Below are positions 7,908 through 16,078 of a stretch of DNA of 45,968 nucleotides, piece by piece. Position 1 is the first letter of the stretch. Every line of letters begins with the position of its first letter. The DNA lies in the NCBI GenBank assembly GCA_025361505.1, contig JANYKZ010000044.1, positions 1 to 45,968 on the forward strand. The letters run 5' to 3'. The notes under the pieces are model-generated. The model worked only from the letters and a program-made list of their open reading frames with translations, had not been told where the DNA came from and did no database searches. Source of the DNA: Coriobacteriia bacterium (GTDB taxonomy: Bacteria; Actinomycetota; Coriobacteriia; Anaerosomatales; PALSA-660). The position numbers and the translations under genes are program-made.

Positions 7908-9167
7908 GTGACCGCGCGCGCAGCCGATCCGGCCAAGAGGCCCCGCTCACGCGTGTGGCTTCTGCTCGCCGTTATGGGTCCCGGCATCATCGCGGCAAGC
8001 GCCGGCAACGACTCCGGTGGCATCTCCACCTACTCCCAGGCCGGTGCCAAGTACGGCTATCAGATGCTCTGGATGATGTTCCTGATGACGTTCTCGCTCG
8101 TCATCGTCCAAGAGATGGCCGGCCGCATGGGCGCCGTCACGGGCAAGGGTTTCGCCGCGTTGATCCGAGAGCGCTTCGGCGTGCGCCCGACCTTCTTCGC
8201 GATGCTCGCCCTGCTCGCGAGCAACGCCGCCACCAGCGTGGCCGAGTTCGCCGGCATCGCGGCGGCCATGGAGCTGTTCGGGGTGAGCCGCTACGTGGCG
8301 GTACCGATCGCCGCGGTAGTCGTTTGGCTGCTCGTGGTGCGCGGCTCGTTCCGCAACGTCGAGAAGGTGCTGCTCGCGCTGTCGCTCGTCTTCGTGGCCT
8401 ACATCATCACCGCGTTCGCGGCCAAGCCCGATTGGCTCGTGGTCGGGAGATCGCTCGTGACCCCCTCGTTCCAGATGAACCCTGCCTTCTTCTCCCTGGC
8501 GGTGGCGCTTACCGGCACGACGATCGCTCCATGGATGCAGTTCTTCGTGCAGAGCAACATCGTCGACAAGGGCACGTCGATCAAGGAGTGGTCGCTCGCC
8601 AAGTGGGATGTGATCGCCGGCGCGGTAGCGGCCAACTTCGTCGCAATCTTCATCATCGTCACCACTGCGACGGTGCTGCACCCGAAGGGGATAGTCATAT
8701 CGCTCGCATCGGACGCGGCGATCGCACTGACGCCGCTGGTCGGACACTACGCGACCATCCTGTTCGCGATCGGGCTGCTGTCCGCGTCATTCCTGGCGGC
8801 GTGCGTGCTGCCGCTGACCGCCGGCTACTCGATCTGCGAAGCGTTCGGCTGGGAGGCGGGGGTCGATCGGAAGTTCTCCGAGGCGCCGATCTTCATAGGC
8901 ATCTACACGTTCGTGATCTTCGTCGGGGCCGCCATCATCCTGATCCCCGGGGCCAACCTGATTGCAGTCATGATCCTGTCGCAGGTCATCAACGGCATGA
9001 TGCTCCCGTTCCTGCTCATCTTCATGATGATCATCATCAACGACAAGCGGATCATGGGGCAGTACACCAACGGCCGCATCTACAACGTCATCGCGTGGAT
9101 CACGATCGGCTCCGCCATTGCACTGACCGGGGCGCTGCTGGTCCTCACCGCTCTGGGAGTGACGTGA
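7908..9167 (+). CDS. Nramp-family (NRMT-like) divalent metal transporter, probably Mg2+
   Basis: 419 residues with about 11 membrane segments and the SLC11/Nramp frame GPG...AGAKYGYQMLW in TM1. The TM1 motif, normally DPGN, reads D35-S-G-G; the TM6 motif, normally xMPH, reads TIAPW with A207 where Mn/Fe transporters have a metal-binding Met. Loss of that Met is the mark of Nramp-related Mg2+ transporters (NRMT, described from Eggerthella). The GTG start is 8 bases after the previous stop, so it lies in the M-box operon, which agrees with Mg2+ as substrate. Its stop overlaps the next gene. Confidence 0.88.
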   Translation: MTARAADPAKRPRSRVWLLLAVMGPGIIAASAGNDSGGISTYSQAGAKYGYQMLWMMFLMTFSLVIVQEMAGRMGAVTGKGFAALIRERFGVRPTFFAMLALLASNAATSVAEFAGIAAAMELFGVSRYVAVPIAAVVVWLLVVRGSFRNVEKVLLALSLVFVAYIITAFAAKPDWLVVGRSLVTPSFQMNPAFFSLAVALTGTTIAPWMQFFVQSNIVDKGTSIKEWSLAKWDVIAGAVAANFVAIFIIVTTATVLHPKGIVISLASDAAIALTPLVGHYATILFAIGLLSASFLAACVLPLTAGYSICEAFGWEAGVDRKFSEAPIFIGIYTFVIFVGAAIILIPGANLIAVMILSQVINGMMLPFLLIFMMIIINDKRIMGQYTNGRIYNVIAWITIGSAIALTGALLVLTALGVT

Positions 9168-9760
9168 CGCCCGTGGGCCCGTCCAAGTCGGAGCTCCGCG
9201 CGCTCGTTCGCGCGGCGCGAGCGGCCGTCCCCGGACCTGCCCGGCGCGAGGCGGCCATACGGGACGCCGCGGGCGCCGCGGGCCTCACGGGAGTCGTGGG
9301 GGCGCGCGGCGTGCTCTCCTACTGCGCGACGCCCGATGAGCTCGACCCCTCGCCGCTGACGCGCATGCTCAGCCAGTCCGGCGCGCGGATCGCGTACCCG
9401 CGGGTGTGCGGTCCCGGAGCGCTCACCCTGCACTGGGGAGACGCGTGCGAGCTGGAGCCCGGCTACTGCGGACTCCTCGAGCCGCCGGCCGGGTCCGAGG
9501 AGGCGGCGCTCGCCGAGATCGGCCTCGTGCTGGTCCCCGGCGTGGCGTTCGACGCGGAGTGCCACCGGTTGGGGATGGGAGGCGGGTTCTACGACCGCCT
9601 CCTGGCGGCGCTCGCGCCGACGACGCTGAAGGTCGGGCTCGCGTTCGACGAGCAGATCGTGGATGCGGTCCCGTGTGAAGCGCACGACGTGACGCTCGAC
9701 GCCGTCGTCACGCCCCGCAGGATCTTCCGTCGCGGCAGGCCGGCGACCGACCGCCCCTAG
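9164..9760 (+). CDS. 5-formyltetrahydrofolate cyclo-ligase
   Basis: 198 residues. The family signature is clear: LVLVPGVAFDAECHRLG followed by MGGGFYDRLL, the ATP/substrate loop (usually GRGGGYYDR). Basic N-terminal SKSELRALVRAARAAV also fits. The enzyme converts 5-formyl-THF to 5,10-methenyl-THF with Mg-ATP in the cytosol. GTG at 9164 overlaps the Nramp stop (GTGA), so it is translated as part of the Mg2+ operon. The 3' end overlaps the convergent deacetylase gene by 4 bases. Confidence 0.93.
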   Translation: MTPVGPSKSELRALVRAARAAVPGPARREAAIRDAAGAAGLTGVVGARGVLSYCATPDELDPSPLTRMLSQSGARIAYPRVCGPGALTLHWGDACELEPGYCGLLEPPAGSEEAALAEIGLVLVPGVAFDAECHRLGMGGGFYDRLLAALAPTTLKVGLAFDEQIVDAVPCEAHDVTLDAVVTPRRIFRRGRPATDRP

Positions 9761-10860
9761 GGCTTCGGCTTCGAGTACAACTCGCTCAGCGTGACCATGG
9801 AGTAGCCGCGTGCGGCGAGCCCTTTGAGGATGACCTGCAGGGCCGCGACAGTCTGCGAGCGGTCCCCGCCCCCGTCGTGCATGAGGACCACCGAGCCGGG
9901 GCGGACGTTGTCGAGGACCCGCCGAGCGATGACCTTCACGCCGGGGCGCCTGTAGTCGTGCGGGTCGATGGTCCATAGCACGACGCGCAGGTGGAGTCGT
10001 CGCGCCTCGCTGAAGACGAACGGGGTCACGAACCCGCCGGCGGGCCGGTACCACACAGGCCGCACTCCGAGGATGTCCTCGATCGTGGAGGCGCCCCACG
10101 CGATCTCGCGGGTCACGACGTCGGGAGGGTCGTTGACCAGGTACTTGTGGGAGTACGAGTGGTCGCCGACCTCCATGCCGGCCGCGAGCACGCGCCGGCC
10201 GATCTCCGGCCTGCTCTTGAGCGTCTGGCCGACCATGAAGAACGTCGCCTTCACCTTTGCTGCGACAAGCTGGGCGAGGACCGCATCGGTGCTGCCGGGC
10301 CACGGCCCGTCGTCGAAGGTGAGCGCGACCCACTTCCGCCCCGGCCACACCGGCTCGAGACGCACGACCGTGGGCTGCGGCGCGGTGAGCCGGGCACTCT
10401 CGATCACGATGCCCGAGATAGCCCCGCGGACCTCCCGGGCGGTCCCGGGAGTCCCGCTCGACTCGACACTCTCGACCGGACCGTGGCCGCGGTAGACCAC
10501 GGTGGGTGTCGTCTCGACGGTGGTGACGACGGTGGGTTCGACGGCGTTGCGGCCCCGCTGACTCGTGACCGTGGCGCCGAAGCCGACGACCGTCTCCGAC
10601 GATGCGATGCTCCCGTTCACCTCCACCACGACGGGATCGCCCCGGCGTGGTTCGAGGAGGCCTCCCCGGATGTCATACAGGTCACCGGGGAAGGCACGCA
10701 CGCGATGTTGGGCCACCAGTTCGGCCACCGTCGTGCCGTGGCCGACCCACTGGGGGTACCCGTCGATGGTCACGAGGTAGGGGCCGAAGAGCGCGCCGGC
10801 GAGGACGACCGCGATCACGAGCGCGATCGCACCGGCGGTGAGGAGCCTCCGTCGGATCAT
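9757..10860 (-). CDS. Membrane-anchored polysaccharide deacetylase (NodB domain)
   Basis: 367 residues. An N-terminal membrane anchor (about residues 8-27) is followed by a region with the DUF348/SLBB-like TIDGYPQWVGHGTTVAELV, then a NodB domain from about residue 170. All NodB motifs are present: TFDDGP (metal Asp and base), HSYSH, RPAGG, DPHDYRRP and VVLMHDGGG. Such enzymes deacetylate peptidoglycan or other wall glycans on the outer face of the membrane. The ATG overlaps the YbaK-like gene's stop. Confidence 0.9.
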   Translation of the reverse strand: MIRRRLLTAGAIALVIAVVLAGALFGPYLVTIDGYPQWVGHGTTVAELVAQHRVRAFPGDLYDIRGGLLEPRRGDPVVVEVNGSIASSETVVGFGATVTSQRGRNAVEPTVVTTVETTPTVVYRGHGPVESVESSGTPGTAREVRGAISGIVIESARLTAPQPTVVRLEPVWPGRKWVALTFDDGPWPGSTDAVLAQLVAAKVKATFFMVGQTLKSRPEIGRRVLAAGMEVGDHSYSHKYLVNDPPDVVTREIAWGASTIEDILGVRPVWYRPAGGFVTPFVFSEARRLHLRVVLWTIDPHDYRRPGVKVIARRVLDNVRPGSVVLMHDGGGDRSQTVAALQVILKGLAARGYSMVTLSELYSKPKP

Positions 10861-11369
10861 GAGGCACTCTCATGCGAGATGCGGGCCACACGCCCGCCGG
10901 CGAGCCCGAACAGGACCGTCCGATCGATGCGAACCATGGAGGCGGGCGTGCCCCCCGCCGTGTAGAGGGTGTCGAAGCGCTCGAGCGAGTCGTCGATGAG
11001 CACCACGAGGTCCTCCGGGAGGTCGAAGGGCGACACGCCACCGATGGCATAGCCCGTGGCCGCGCGCACCGTCTCCGCATCGGCGAAGCGGACTGCGTCG
11101 CCCCCCATCAGCGCCGCGATCGCGCGACCGTCACCGCGACGGTCGCCCGCCACGAGCGCGAGCACCGGCCGCGCGTCTGCTACGAAGACCAGGGACTTCA
11201 CGATCTGGCCGACCTCGCAGCCCACGGCCTCCGCCGCAAGGTCGCAGGTCTTGGTCGAACGATCCTCGAACTCGAGCAGCCCGCCTTCGAGCCCACGTTC
11301 CGCGAGGAAGCAACGGACGCGCTCCAGCGATCCTTTGGTGCGCGGGCTGAGTATCCCGGGATCGGTCAC
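10857..11369 (-). CDS. YbaK/EbsC-family aminoacyl-tRNA deacylase
   Basis: 170 residues of the YbaK/ProX fold. Seen: TKTCDLAAEAVGCEVGQIVKSLVF, with the conserved Lys, then the ATGYAIGGVSPF loop and a C-terminal DDSLERFDTLYTAGG. Relatives hydrolyse mischarged Cys- or Ala-tRNA(Pro). GTG start overlaps the upstream GNAT stop (GTGA). Which tRNA is edited cannot be said. Confidence 0.88.
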   Translation of the reverse strand: MTDPGILSPRTKGSLERVRCFLAERGLEGGLLEFEDRSTKTCDLAAEAVGCEVGQIVKSLVFVADARPVLALVAGDRRGDGRAIAALMGGDAVRFADAETVRAATGYAIGGVSPFDLPEDLVVLIDDSLERFDTLYTAGGTPASMVRIDRTVLFGLAGGRVARISHESAS

Positions 11370-12022
11370 TGCGAGCCCTTCCTGAGGTCCGTGGCGTTCA
11401 CGAGCGGCGCCGGGACCCGCTCCCCGAGCCGGCGGGGAAGCTGGATCGCGTCGATGACCGCCTCGATGTTGTCCGTCCAGCTCACGAGCGACTTCAGCTC
11501 GAGCCGCATGAGCGGATAGAGCGGGTGCGGCCGCGTGACCCTGAAGCCCTGACCCATCAGGAACTCGACACTCATCAGTGGCGAGCGCTCCCGATCGACG
11601 GTTTCGGCGGCCGCGTACGCCTCGACGACCTTCTCCCTGCGGGAGACCAGGTCACGCAAGGCCGCCTGGAGCAGCACCTTGCCGAGGCCCGCGTCGCGGA
11701 CGTCGGCGATCACGTGCACGCAGGCGATCAGCACGGCGTCGATGTCCGGTGCGCCGGAGGGCATGCGCGCTGCGCGCGGGAAGAAGCGCGCCGGAGCGTA
11801 CTTCACGAACCCGAGCGGGTCGCCGTTCTCGTACACGATCGCGCCGCACTCGCCCCACTCGGAGCGGACCGCGGAGATCCACGCCTCGAGTTCGGCGCGA
11901 TCGGACGCGGGACCGCACTCGGGGGCGCCCGGCCCCCCGGCCTCCCACAGTGCGCACGAGCCGCACGGCTCGGGTAGCTCTCCGAGCCGCTCCACCGTCA
12001 GGGGCTTGATGCGCCGTGCCAT
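11366..12022 (-). CDS. GNAT-family acetyltransferase with CGSCALWE N-terminus
   Basis: 218 residues. The N-terminal EPCGSCALWEAGG has a Cys pair, a feature of a GNAT subfamily common in Actinomycetota. The acetyl-CoA region is less canonical (VIADVRDAGLGKVLLQAAL). The C-terminal half reads GFRVTRPHPLYPLMRLEL. Acceptor unknown. AGGCGGTAGGCG precedes the ATG. It sits 23 bases after the PRC-barrel gene and overlaps the YbaK-like gene. Confidence 0.8.
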   Translation of the reverse strand: MARRIKPLTVERLGELPEPCGSCALWEAGGPGAPECGPASDRAELEAWISAVRSEWGECGAIVYENGDPLGFVKYAPARFFPRAARMPSGAPDIDAVLIACVHVIADVRDAGLGKVLLQAALRDLVSRREKVVEAYAAAETVDRERSPLMSVEFLMGQGFRVTRPHPLYPLMRLELKSLVSWTDNIEAVIDAIQLPRRLGERVPAPLVNATDLRKGSQ

Positions 12023-12045
12023 CGCCTACCGCCTCGCCGTCGCGT

Positions 12046-12765
12046 TCACTCGTCGTCCTTCATGCCGTCGCGGAACGCCTGGACGCTGTCCCGCCACGTC
12101 TTCCGTGCCGTGCGGGTGGCGCGTTTGGCAAGGTCCGCCTGCGCGACCGCGCGGATCGCCTTGCCCGTCGCTCCGCTCGCCCCGATCACGGCATCTCCGG
12201 CGGCCCTCGCGGCGACGGTCGCCGTGACCGCTCCCCGGGCCGCCGCGACAGCCAGCCCTCCGGAGCCCTGGAGGTCGCCGGCCTCGGCGGTGATATGGAC
12301 GGCACCCGACTCGAATCCGGTGACCGCGTCGCCCGGCACGAGGTACCGTCCGTGGGCGACATCGGCGACGGTCCCCGAGCCCACGTCGATCCGGTCGACG
12401 ACGCCGGAGGTCGCGTCGAAAGAGACTCCCCGGACGACTCCGATCGCGCGACCGTGCGGGTCGGCGACCGGCATACCGGACCAGATGACCGTGGTCTCGG
12501 GGTCGAAGCCGAGTCCCTCCGCGGCCTTGCGCCCCGTCGGGAGCTTGTCGAGTCCGCACGACGTGCCCTCAGCGCCGAACGAGAGCGCGGACAGCGGCAG
12601 GTAGGTCCCCTTGCGCGTGACCACGACCGCCACGGCGGGGGGTCGGACGGCGACACCGATGACGCGAGGCTCGGTGGGGTGGAAGAGCACGTTCGTCACC
12701 GTGCCGAGCATGGCGCCGCCGGCCCCGGTGAGCGAGTTGCCCTCTATGTCGCCGATGAAGACCAT
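12046..12765 (-). CDS. PRC-barrel domain protein
   Basis: 239 residues with two PRC-barrel-like repeats: GAMLGTVTNVLFHPTEPRVIG (about residues 17-37) and GRAIGVVRGVSFDATSG (about 105-121). An Ala-rich helical tail (residues 165-225) ends in charged KTWRDSVQAFRDGMKDDE. PRC barrels are small beta-barrels found in RimM, reaction centres and sensor or scaffold proteins; the ligand is unknown. No membrane segment is evident. In a row with YtxH upstream and GNAT downstream. Confidence 0.75.
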   Translation of the reverse strand: MVFIGDIEGNSLTGAGGAMLGTVTNVLFHPTEPRVIGVAVRPPAVAVVVTRKGTYLPLSALSFGAEGTSCGLDKLPTGRKAAEGLGFDPETTVIWSGMPVADPHGRAIGVVRGVSFDATSGVVDRIDVGSGTVADVAHGRYLVPGDAVTGFESGAVHITAEAGDLQGSGGLAVAAARGAVTATVAARAAGDAVIGASGATGKAIRAVAQADLAKRATRTARKTWRDSVQAFRDGMKDDE

Positions 12766-12854
12766 GCTCGCTCGATCCTGTCTACGGCAGCAGGGCCGAC
12801 CGCCCGTCGATGCGGCGCCCGGCCCTGCGTGATCACGGTCGGTACGAAAGGTTG

Positions 12855-13334
12855 CTAGACGCCCGGCTCCGCCGGAACGGCCGACGGGTCGCCGGTCTTC
12901 TCGGCGACGAACCCCAGAGCGTCCTTGGCCTTCTCGCCCGTGACGTCGACCGCGCTCTTCGCGGCCTCCGCACCCGACTTGATGCCCGCGCGGGCTTCCT
13001 TGCCCAGCTCGGTCACCTTGGCGCGCACGACGTGCGAACCCTCGTCGATCTTCTCCTTGACGACCTCGGCGACTTCGCCGACCCGGTCCTTGTACTCAAC
13101 GGCCTTCTCGGCAACGACGTCCTTGGCGGTCGAGTAGGCCTCGACGAGCTTCTCGCGCCCGTCGCCGTACGTGTCCTTCGCCTCGTCCAGGTACTCCTGG
13201 CCGCGGTCGGCGAGTATCTCGCGCGTCTCCTTGCCCGAGCGCGGTGCGAAGAGCAGCCCGAGGATGGCTCCTACCAGCCCGCCGAACAGGAACGCACCGA
13301 AGACGTTTCCCCCGCGTCCGTGATGGTCATACAT
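12855..13334 (-). CDS. YtxH-domain membrane-anchored protein
   Basis: 159 residues. The YtxH signature is exact: FLFGGLVGAILGLLFAPRSG (one membrane helix), then KETRE. The remaining 110 residues are charged, helical and repetitive (EYKDRVGEVAEVVKEKIDEG), resembling LEA/apolipoprotein-like amphipathic helices. Family members are stress-related envelope proteins of unknown mechanism. ATG at 13334 is preferred over the GTG 9 bases earlier because GGAGG lies 8 bases before it. Confidence 0.88.
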   Translation of the reverse strand: MYDHHGRGGNVFGAFLFGGLVGAILGLLFAPRSGKETREILADRGQEYLDEAKDTYGDGREKLVEAYSTAKDVVAEKAVEYKDRVGEVAEVVKEKIDEGSHVVRAKVTELGKEARAGIKSGAEAAKSAVDVTGEKAKDALGFVAEKTGDPSAVPAEPGV

Positions 13335-13418
13335 GCCACACACCTCCGTCGATGGTGAGTTCTGGATACGGACCGGAGAGTCGCGGGACCCACCGTCCGT
13401 GCAAGGATTACTGTACCC

Positions 13419-14369
13419 CTAGACGCGGCGCGTGAGCGCAGACCGGGTCAATCTGTCGACCAGAAGTTGGAATGTGAGACCCGCCGCCTCGGCCGCCATC
13501 GGGAGGAGCGACGTCTCCGTCATCCCGGGGCTGGTGTTGACCTCCAGGACCCACGGGCGGCCTTCCGCGTCGACCACCATGTCCACCCGGCTGACGTCGC
13601 GGCAGCCGAGCAGCGTGTGGCAGGCGCCGGCGAGCCGCGCCACCTCGTCGGCCGTCCCGGGGGCCAGACGCGCGGGGCAGTAGTACTCGGTCTCGCCGCG
13701 CGTGTACATCGCCGTGAAGTCGAACAGGCCCGACTTCGCGACCATCTCGACGGCGGGCAGCACCTCGGGCCCCTCCGGACCGTCGAGCACGGAGACCGCG
13801 AGCTCGCAGCCCTCCACCCAGCGCTCGACGATCGCGGCGTCTCCGAAGGAGAGCGCGGAGAGCAGCGCCTCCGGCAGCCCCTCCGCGTCCCCGACCCGCG
13901 TCAGCCCGAGCGCGGAACCCTGCTTCGTCGGCTTCACCACGACGGGGAATCCGCCCACCGCCCTGGGGACCAGGTCGAGCGCGCTCGCGGCCCCCATCTC
14001 CTTGAACGCGTCGGTCGTGAAGGTCACCCACGCGGGAGTGGGCACGCCCGCCTCGGCGAACTGCCGCTTGGACAGGCTCTTGTCCCATGCGAGCGCGCTC
14101 GCGGTCACGCCCGGTCCGGTGTAGGGGATCCCCAGGAACTCCAGGGCTTCCTGCACCGTCCCGTCCTCCCCGAACTTCCCGTGGAGCGCGATGTAGACGG
14201 CGTCGGGGCGCTCGCGCCGCAGCGTGTCGACCAACTCGGGCGTCACATCCAGCGCCAGCGGCCGGTAGCCCAGCTCCCTCAGCGCCCCGAAGACGCGCTC
14301 CCCGCTCCGCAGCGACACGTCGCGCTCGAGCGAACGCCCGCCCATCAGCACCGCGATCTTCTCGTTCAC
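13419..14369 (-). CDS. ddl: D-alanine--D-alanine ligase
   Basis: 316 residues of the ATP-grasp family. Seen: N-terminal IAVLMGGRSLERDVSLRSG (D-Ala site and Gly-rich loop), HGKFGEDGTVQEALEFLGIP, VVVKPTKQGSALG (ATP Lys), SRVDMVVDAEG, and EVNTSPGMTETSLLP with the metal-binding Glu/Asn. It makes the D-Ala-D-Ala dipeptide for peptidoglycan in the cytosol. The GTG start at 14369 overlaps the aminotransferase stop and has GGAGG 7 bases upstream. It lies under T-box control with the aminotransferase. Confidence 0.95.
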   Translation of the reverse strand: MNEKIAVLMGGRSLERDVSLRSGERVFGALRELGYRPLALDVTPELVDTLRRERPDAVYIALHGKFGEDGTVQEALEFLGIPYTGPGVTASALAWDKSLSKRQFAEAGVPTPAWVTFTTDAFKEMGAASALDLVPRAVGGFPVVVKPTKQGSALGLTRVGDAEGLPEALLSALSFGDAAIVERWVEGCELAVSVLDGPEGPEVLPAVEMVAKSGLFDFTAMYTRGETEYYCPARLAPGTADEVARLAGACHTLLGCRDVSRVDMVVDAEGRPWVLEVNTSPGMTETSLLPMAAEAAGLTFQLLVDRLTRSALTRRV

Positions 14370-15661
14370 CGTGAGACCTCCCGTCCTGGCGCGCCGGGCG
14401 ATCCGGGAATGACCCCGGCCTCGACGAACGCGCGATACAAGGCCAGCTTGTCCTCGAGCACCTCGGCGATCCGGCGCACCCCCTCGGCGATCTGCGCAGG
14501 CTCTTCGTAGCAGAACGCGAGGCGCAGACTGTTGGAGCCCTGCCCGGCCGGGTAGAAGTCGCTGCCCGGGACGAAGGTCACCCCGCGCTCGACCGCCTCC
14601 GCCAGCAGGGGTTTGGTGTCCAGGTGGCCGGGCAGCGTGACCCAAACGAAGAACCCGCCCTCGGGGTGCGTCCACGTCACGTCCGCGGGGAAGTGCTCGA
14701 CGAGGGCGTCGAGCATGGCGTCGCGACGCTCGTGGTAGGTGCGCGTGAGGTCCGCGAGCACGCGACGCCACGCGGTGCCGGTCATGTAGCGCTCCGCGAC
14801 CGCCTGCGTGAACGAAGAGCCGCAGAGATCGGCGCCCTGCTTCGCCAGCAGCACCTTCGCCAGGATCGGACGCGGGGCGGCCAGCCAGCCGAGCCGGAGC
14901 CCCGGCGCGAAGATCTTGCTGAAGGTTCCAAGGTAGATGACGTCCGGATCGAGCGCCCGCAGCGGCAGGATGTGCCCGCCCTCGTAGCGCAGCCGCCCGT
15001 AGGGGTCGTCCTCGATCACCGGGATGTCGTATTCGCGCGACAGTTCGAGCAGGCGCCGGCGGCGTTCCGGCGACAGCGTCACGCCCGCGGGATTGTGGAA
15101 GTTCGGGATCGTGTAGATGAACTTCGCTCCGCGCGGGCCGAGCCGGCGTAGCGCCTCCTCCAGGAGGTCCACGCGCATGCCGTGCTCGTCCGTCGCGACG
15201 CACTCGACGCGAGGCTGATAGACGGAGAACGCCTGGAGCGCTCCCACGTAGGTCGGCCCCTCGCAGATGATCGTGTCGCCGGGATCGAGGAAGACCTTCC
15301 CGAGCAGGTCGAGCCCCTGCTGGGCGCCGGCGGTGACGACAAGGTCGTCCTCGGACAGACGCACGCCCGACTCGCCCATCAGTCCGACGATGATCGAGCG
15401 GAGCGGGAGGCGCCCCTCGCTCGACCCGTACTGGAGCGCGGACGCGCCGTCGTGGCGCAGCGCGTCGCGGACCGCCTTCTCGACGAGCGGATGCGGGACG
15501 CGGCGCACGTCGGGCATACCCCCCGACAGCGAGATCACGTCCGGGCGCGACGCGGCGGCGAAGAGGTCGCGCACAGCGGAGGAACGCACGTCGGCCATCG
15601 CGGCCGCGTATCTTCCGTCCCACCGGTCGAAGACCACACGCGCAGTGCCCATCGCGCTCAC
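14366..15661 (-). CDS. PLP-dependent aminotransferase, class I (LysN/ArAT-like)
   Basis: About 431 residues. Seen: LSGGMPDVRRVP, QYGSSEGRLPLR, the AGAQQGLDLL cofactor-phosphate loop, IPNFHNPAGVTLSPERR, and the PLP Lys in GTFSKIFAPGLRLGW (Lys near residue 249). The group includes 2-aminoadipate, aromatic and valine-pyruvate-type aminotransferases; the substrate pair is not readable. ATG at 15652 is an alternative start. It is directly downstream of a T-box leader and overlaps ddl, so amino acid supply, perhaps alanine, is its likely context (inference). Confidence 0.88.
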   Translation of the reverse strand: MSAMGTARVVFDRWDGRYAAAMADVRSSAVRDLFAAASRPDVISLSGGMPDVRRVPHPLVEKAVRDALRHDGASALQYGSSEGRLPLRSIIVGLMGESGVRLSEDDLVVTAGAQQGLDLLGKVFLDPGDTIICEGPTYVGALQAFSVYQPRVECVATDEHGMRVDLLEEALRRLGPRGAKFIYTIPNFHNPAGVTLSPERRRRLLELSREYDIPVIEDDPYGRLRYEGGHILPLRALDPDVIYLGTFSKIFAPGLRLGWLAAPRPILAKVLLAKQGADLCGSSFTQAVAERYMTGTAWRRVLADLTRTYHERRDAMLDALVEHFPADVTWTHPEGGFFVWVTLPGHLDTKPLLAEAVERGVTFVPGSDFYPAGQGSNSLRLAFCYEEPAQIAEGVRRIAEVLEDKLALYRAFVEAGVIPGSPGAPGREVSR

Positions 15662-15698
15662 CCGCCTTCCGCAGACCCTGTCTCCGGAGCATTCCCCG

Positions 15699-15742
15699 GA
15701 AACAACAAGACGACCCCCCTATTCAACAGGGCGAGGGTCGTC
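15699..15742 (-). terminator. T-box terminator
   Basis: GACGACCC (15735-15742) pairs with GGGTCGTC (15709-15716), with an inner CCCT/AGGG helix, and the stem is followed by TTGTTGTTT on the minus strand. Its 5' side overlaps the loop and second helix of the antiterminator, the usual mutually exclusive arrangement. Confidence 0.9.
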
Positions 15743-15949
15743 TCTCGCGGTACCACCTGTCTTCACCGGCCCGCGCACGCAGCGCGGGTGGCCTCTGACC
15801 CCGGTGGTAACGGTCCGGGAGACCGACCGGCTTCCGTCGCGGTTCGCGACCTGGCCGGGGACATCGGAGGGGTGGCCGGGCCTCGAGTGCGCCCTCTTCC
15901 CTCACGTCCGTTGTGACGGTGTGAACGCCGCGGGCTGACCCGCAGGTTG
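15699..15949 (-). ncRNA. T-box leader controlling the aminotransferase-ddl operon
   Basis: On the minus strand the T-box core AGGTGGTACCGCGAGAG is present. The antiterminator can be drawn exactly: ACAGG (15756-15760) with CCTGT, a 7-base bulge TGGTACC (15749-15755), then GCGAG (15744-15748) with CTCGC. The UGGU of the bulge pairs with a tRNA end ACCA, so the sensed tRNA has discriminator base A, as alanine, aromatic and branched-chain tRNAs commonly do. Upstream are stem-III-like CACCGG...CCGGTG and hairpins GTCGCG-AAC-CGCGAC and CCGGC...GCCGG. I could not fix the specifier codon. Confidence 0.9.
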
Positions 15950-15955
15950 GCGCGT

Positions 15956-15985
15956 AGGCTACACCGCCGACGGTCCGGCGGTCAA
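15956..15985 (-). promoter_or_regulatory. Promoter of the T-box operon
   Basis: On the minus strand TTGACC (15985-15980) and TAGCCT (15961-15956) are 18 bases apart, giving a start near 15949 at the head of the T-box leader. It is divergent from the padR promoter about 40 bases away. Confidence 0.6.
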
Positions 15986-16003
15986 ATCGCGCGCCATGCG
16001 CGC

Positions 16004-16054
16004 TTGCACTTTCGTACGAATCGTACTATTGTTCTCAACAAGTACGAACCGTAC
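16004..16054 (+). promoter_or_regulatory. padR promoter with two palindromic operators
   Basis: TTGCAC (16004-16009) and TATTGT (16027-16032), 17 bases apart, form a promoter. Two near-identical 13-base palindromes, GTACGAATCGTAC (16014-16026, perfect) and GTACGAACCGTAC (16042-16054, one mismatch), have centres 28 bases apart. One covers the promoter spacer and the other the start region. This is the arrangement expected for self-repression by the PadR protein encoded just downstream. Confidence 0.7.
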
Positions 16055-16078
16055 CACTCAACAAAGGGCGGATCCTCG

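Noticed and set aside
7801-7910. Longer Nramp start at 7806 inside the MgtE-like gene
   Set aside because: The extra residues are out of family and overlap coding sequence; GTG at 7908 begins directly before the transporter domain.
13419-15692. A single 757-residue frame spanning aminotransferase and ddl
   Set aside because: Its first part is out of frame with the aminotransferase; only the ddl part is real, beginning at the GTG at 14369.
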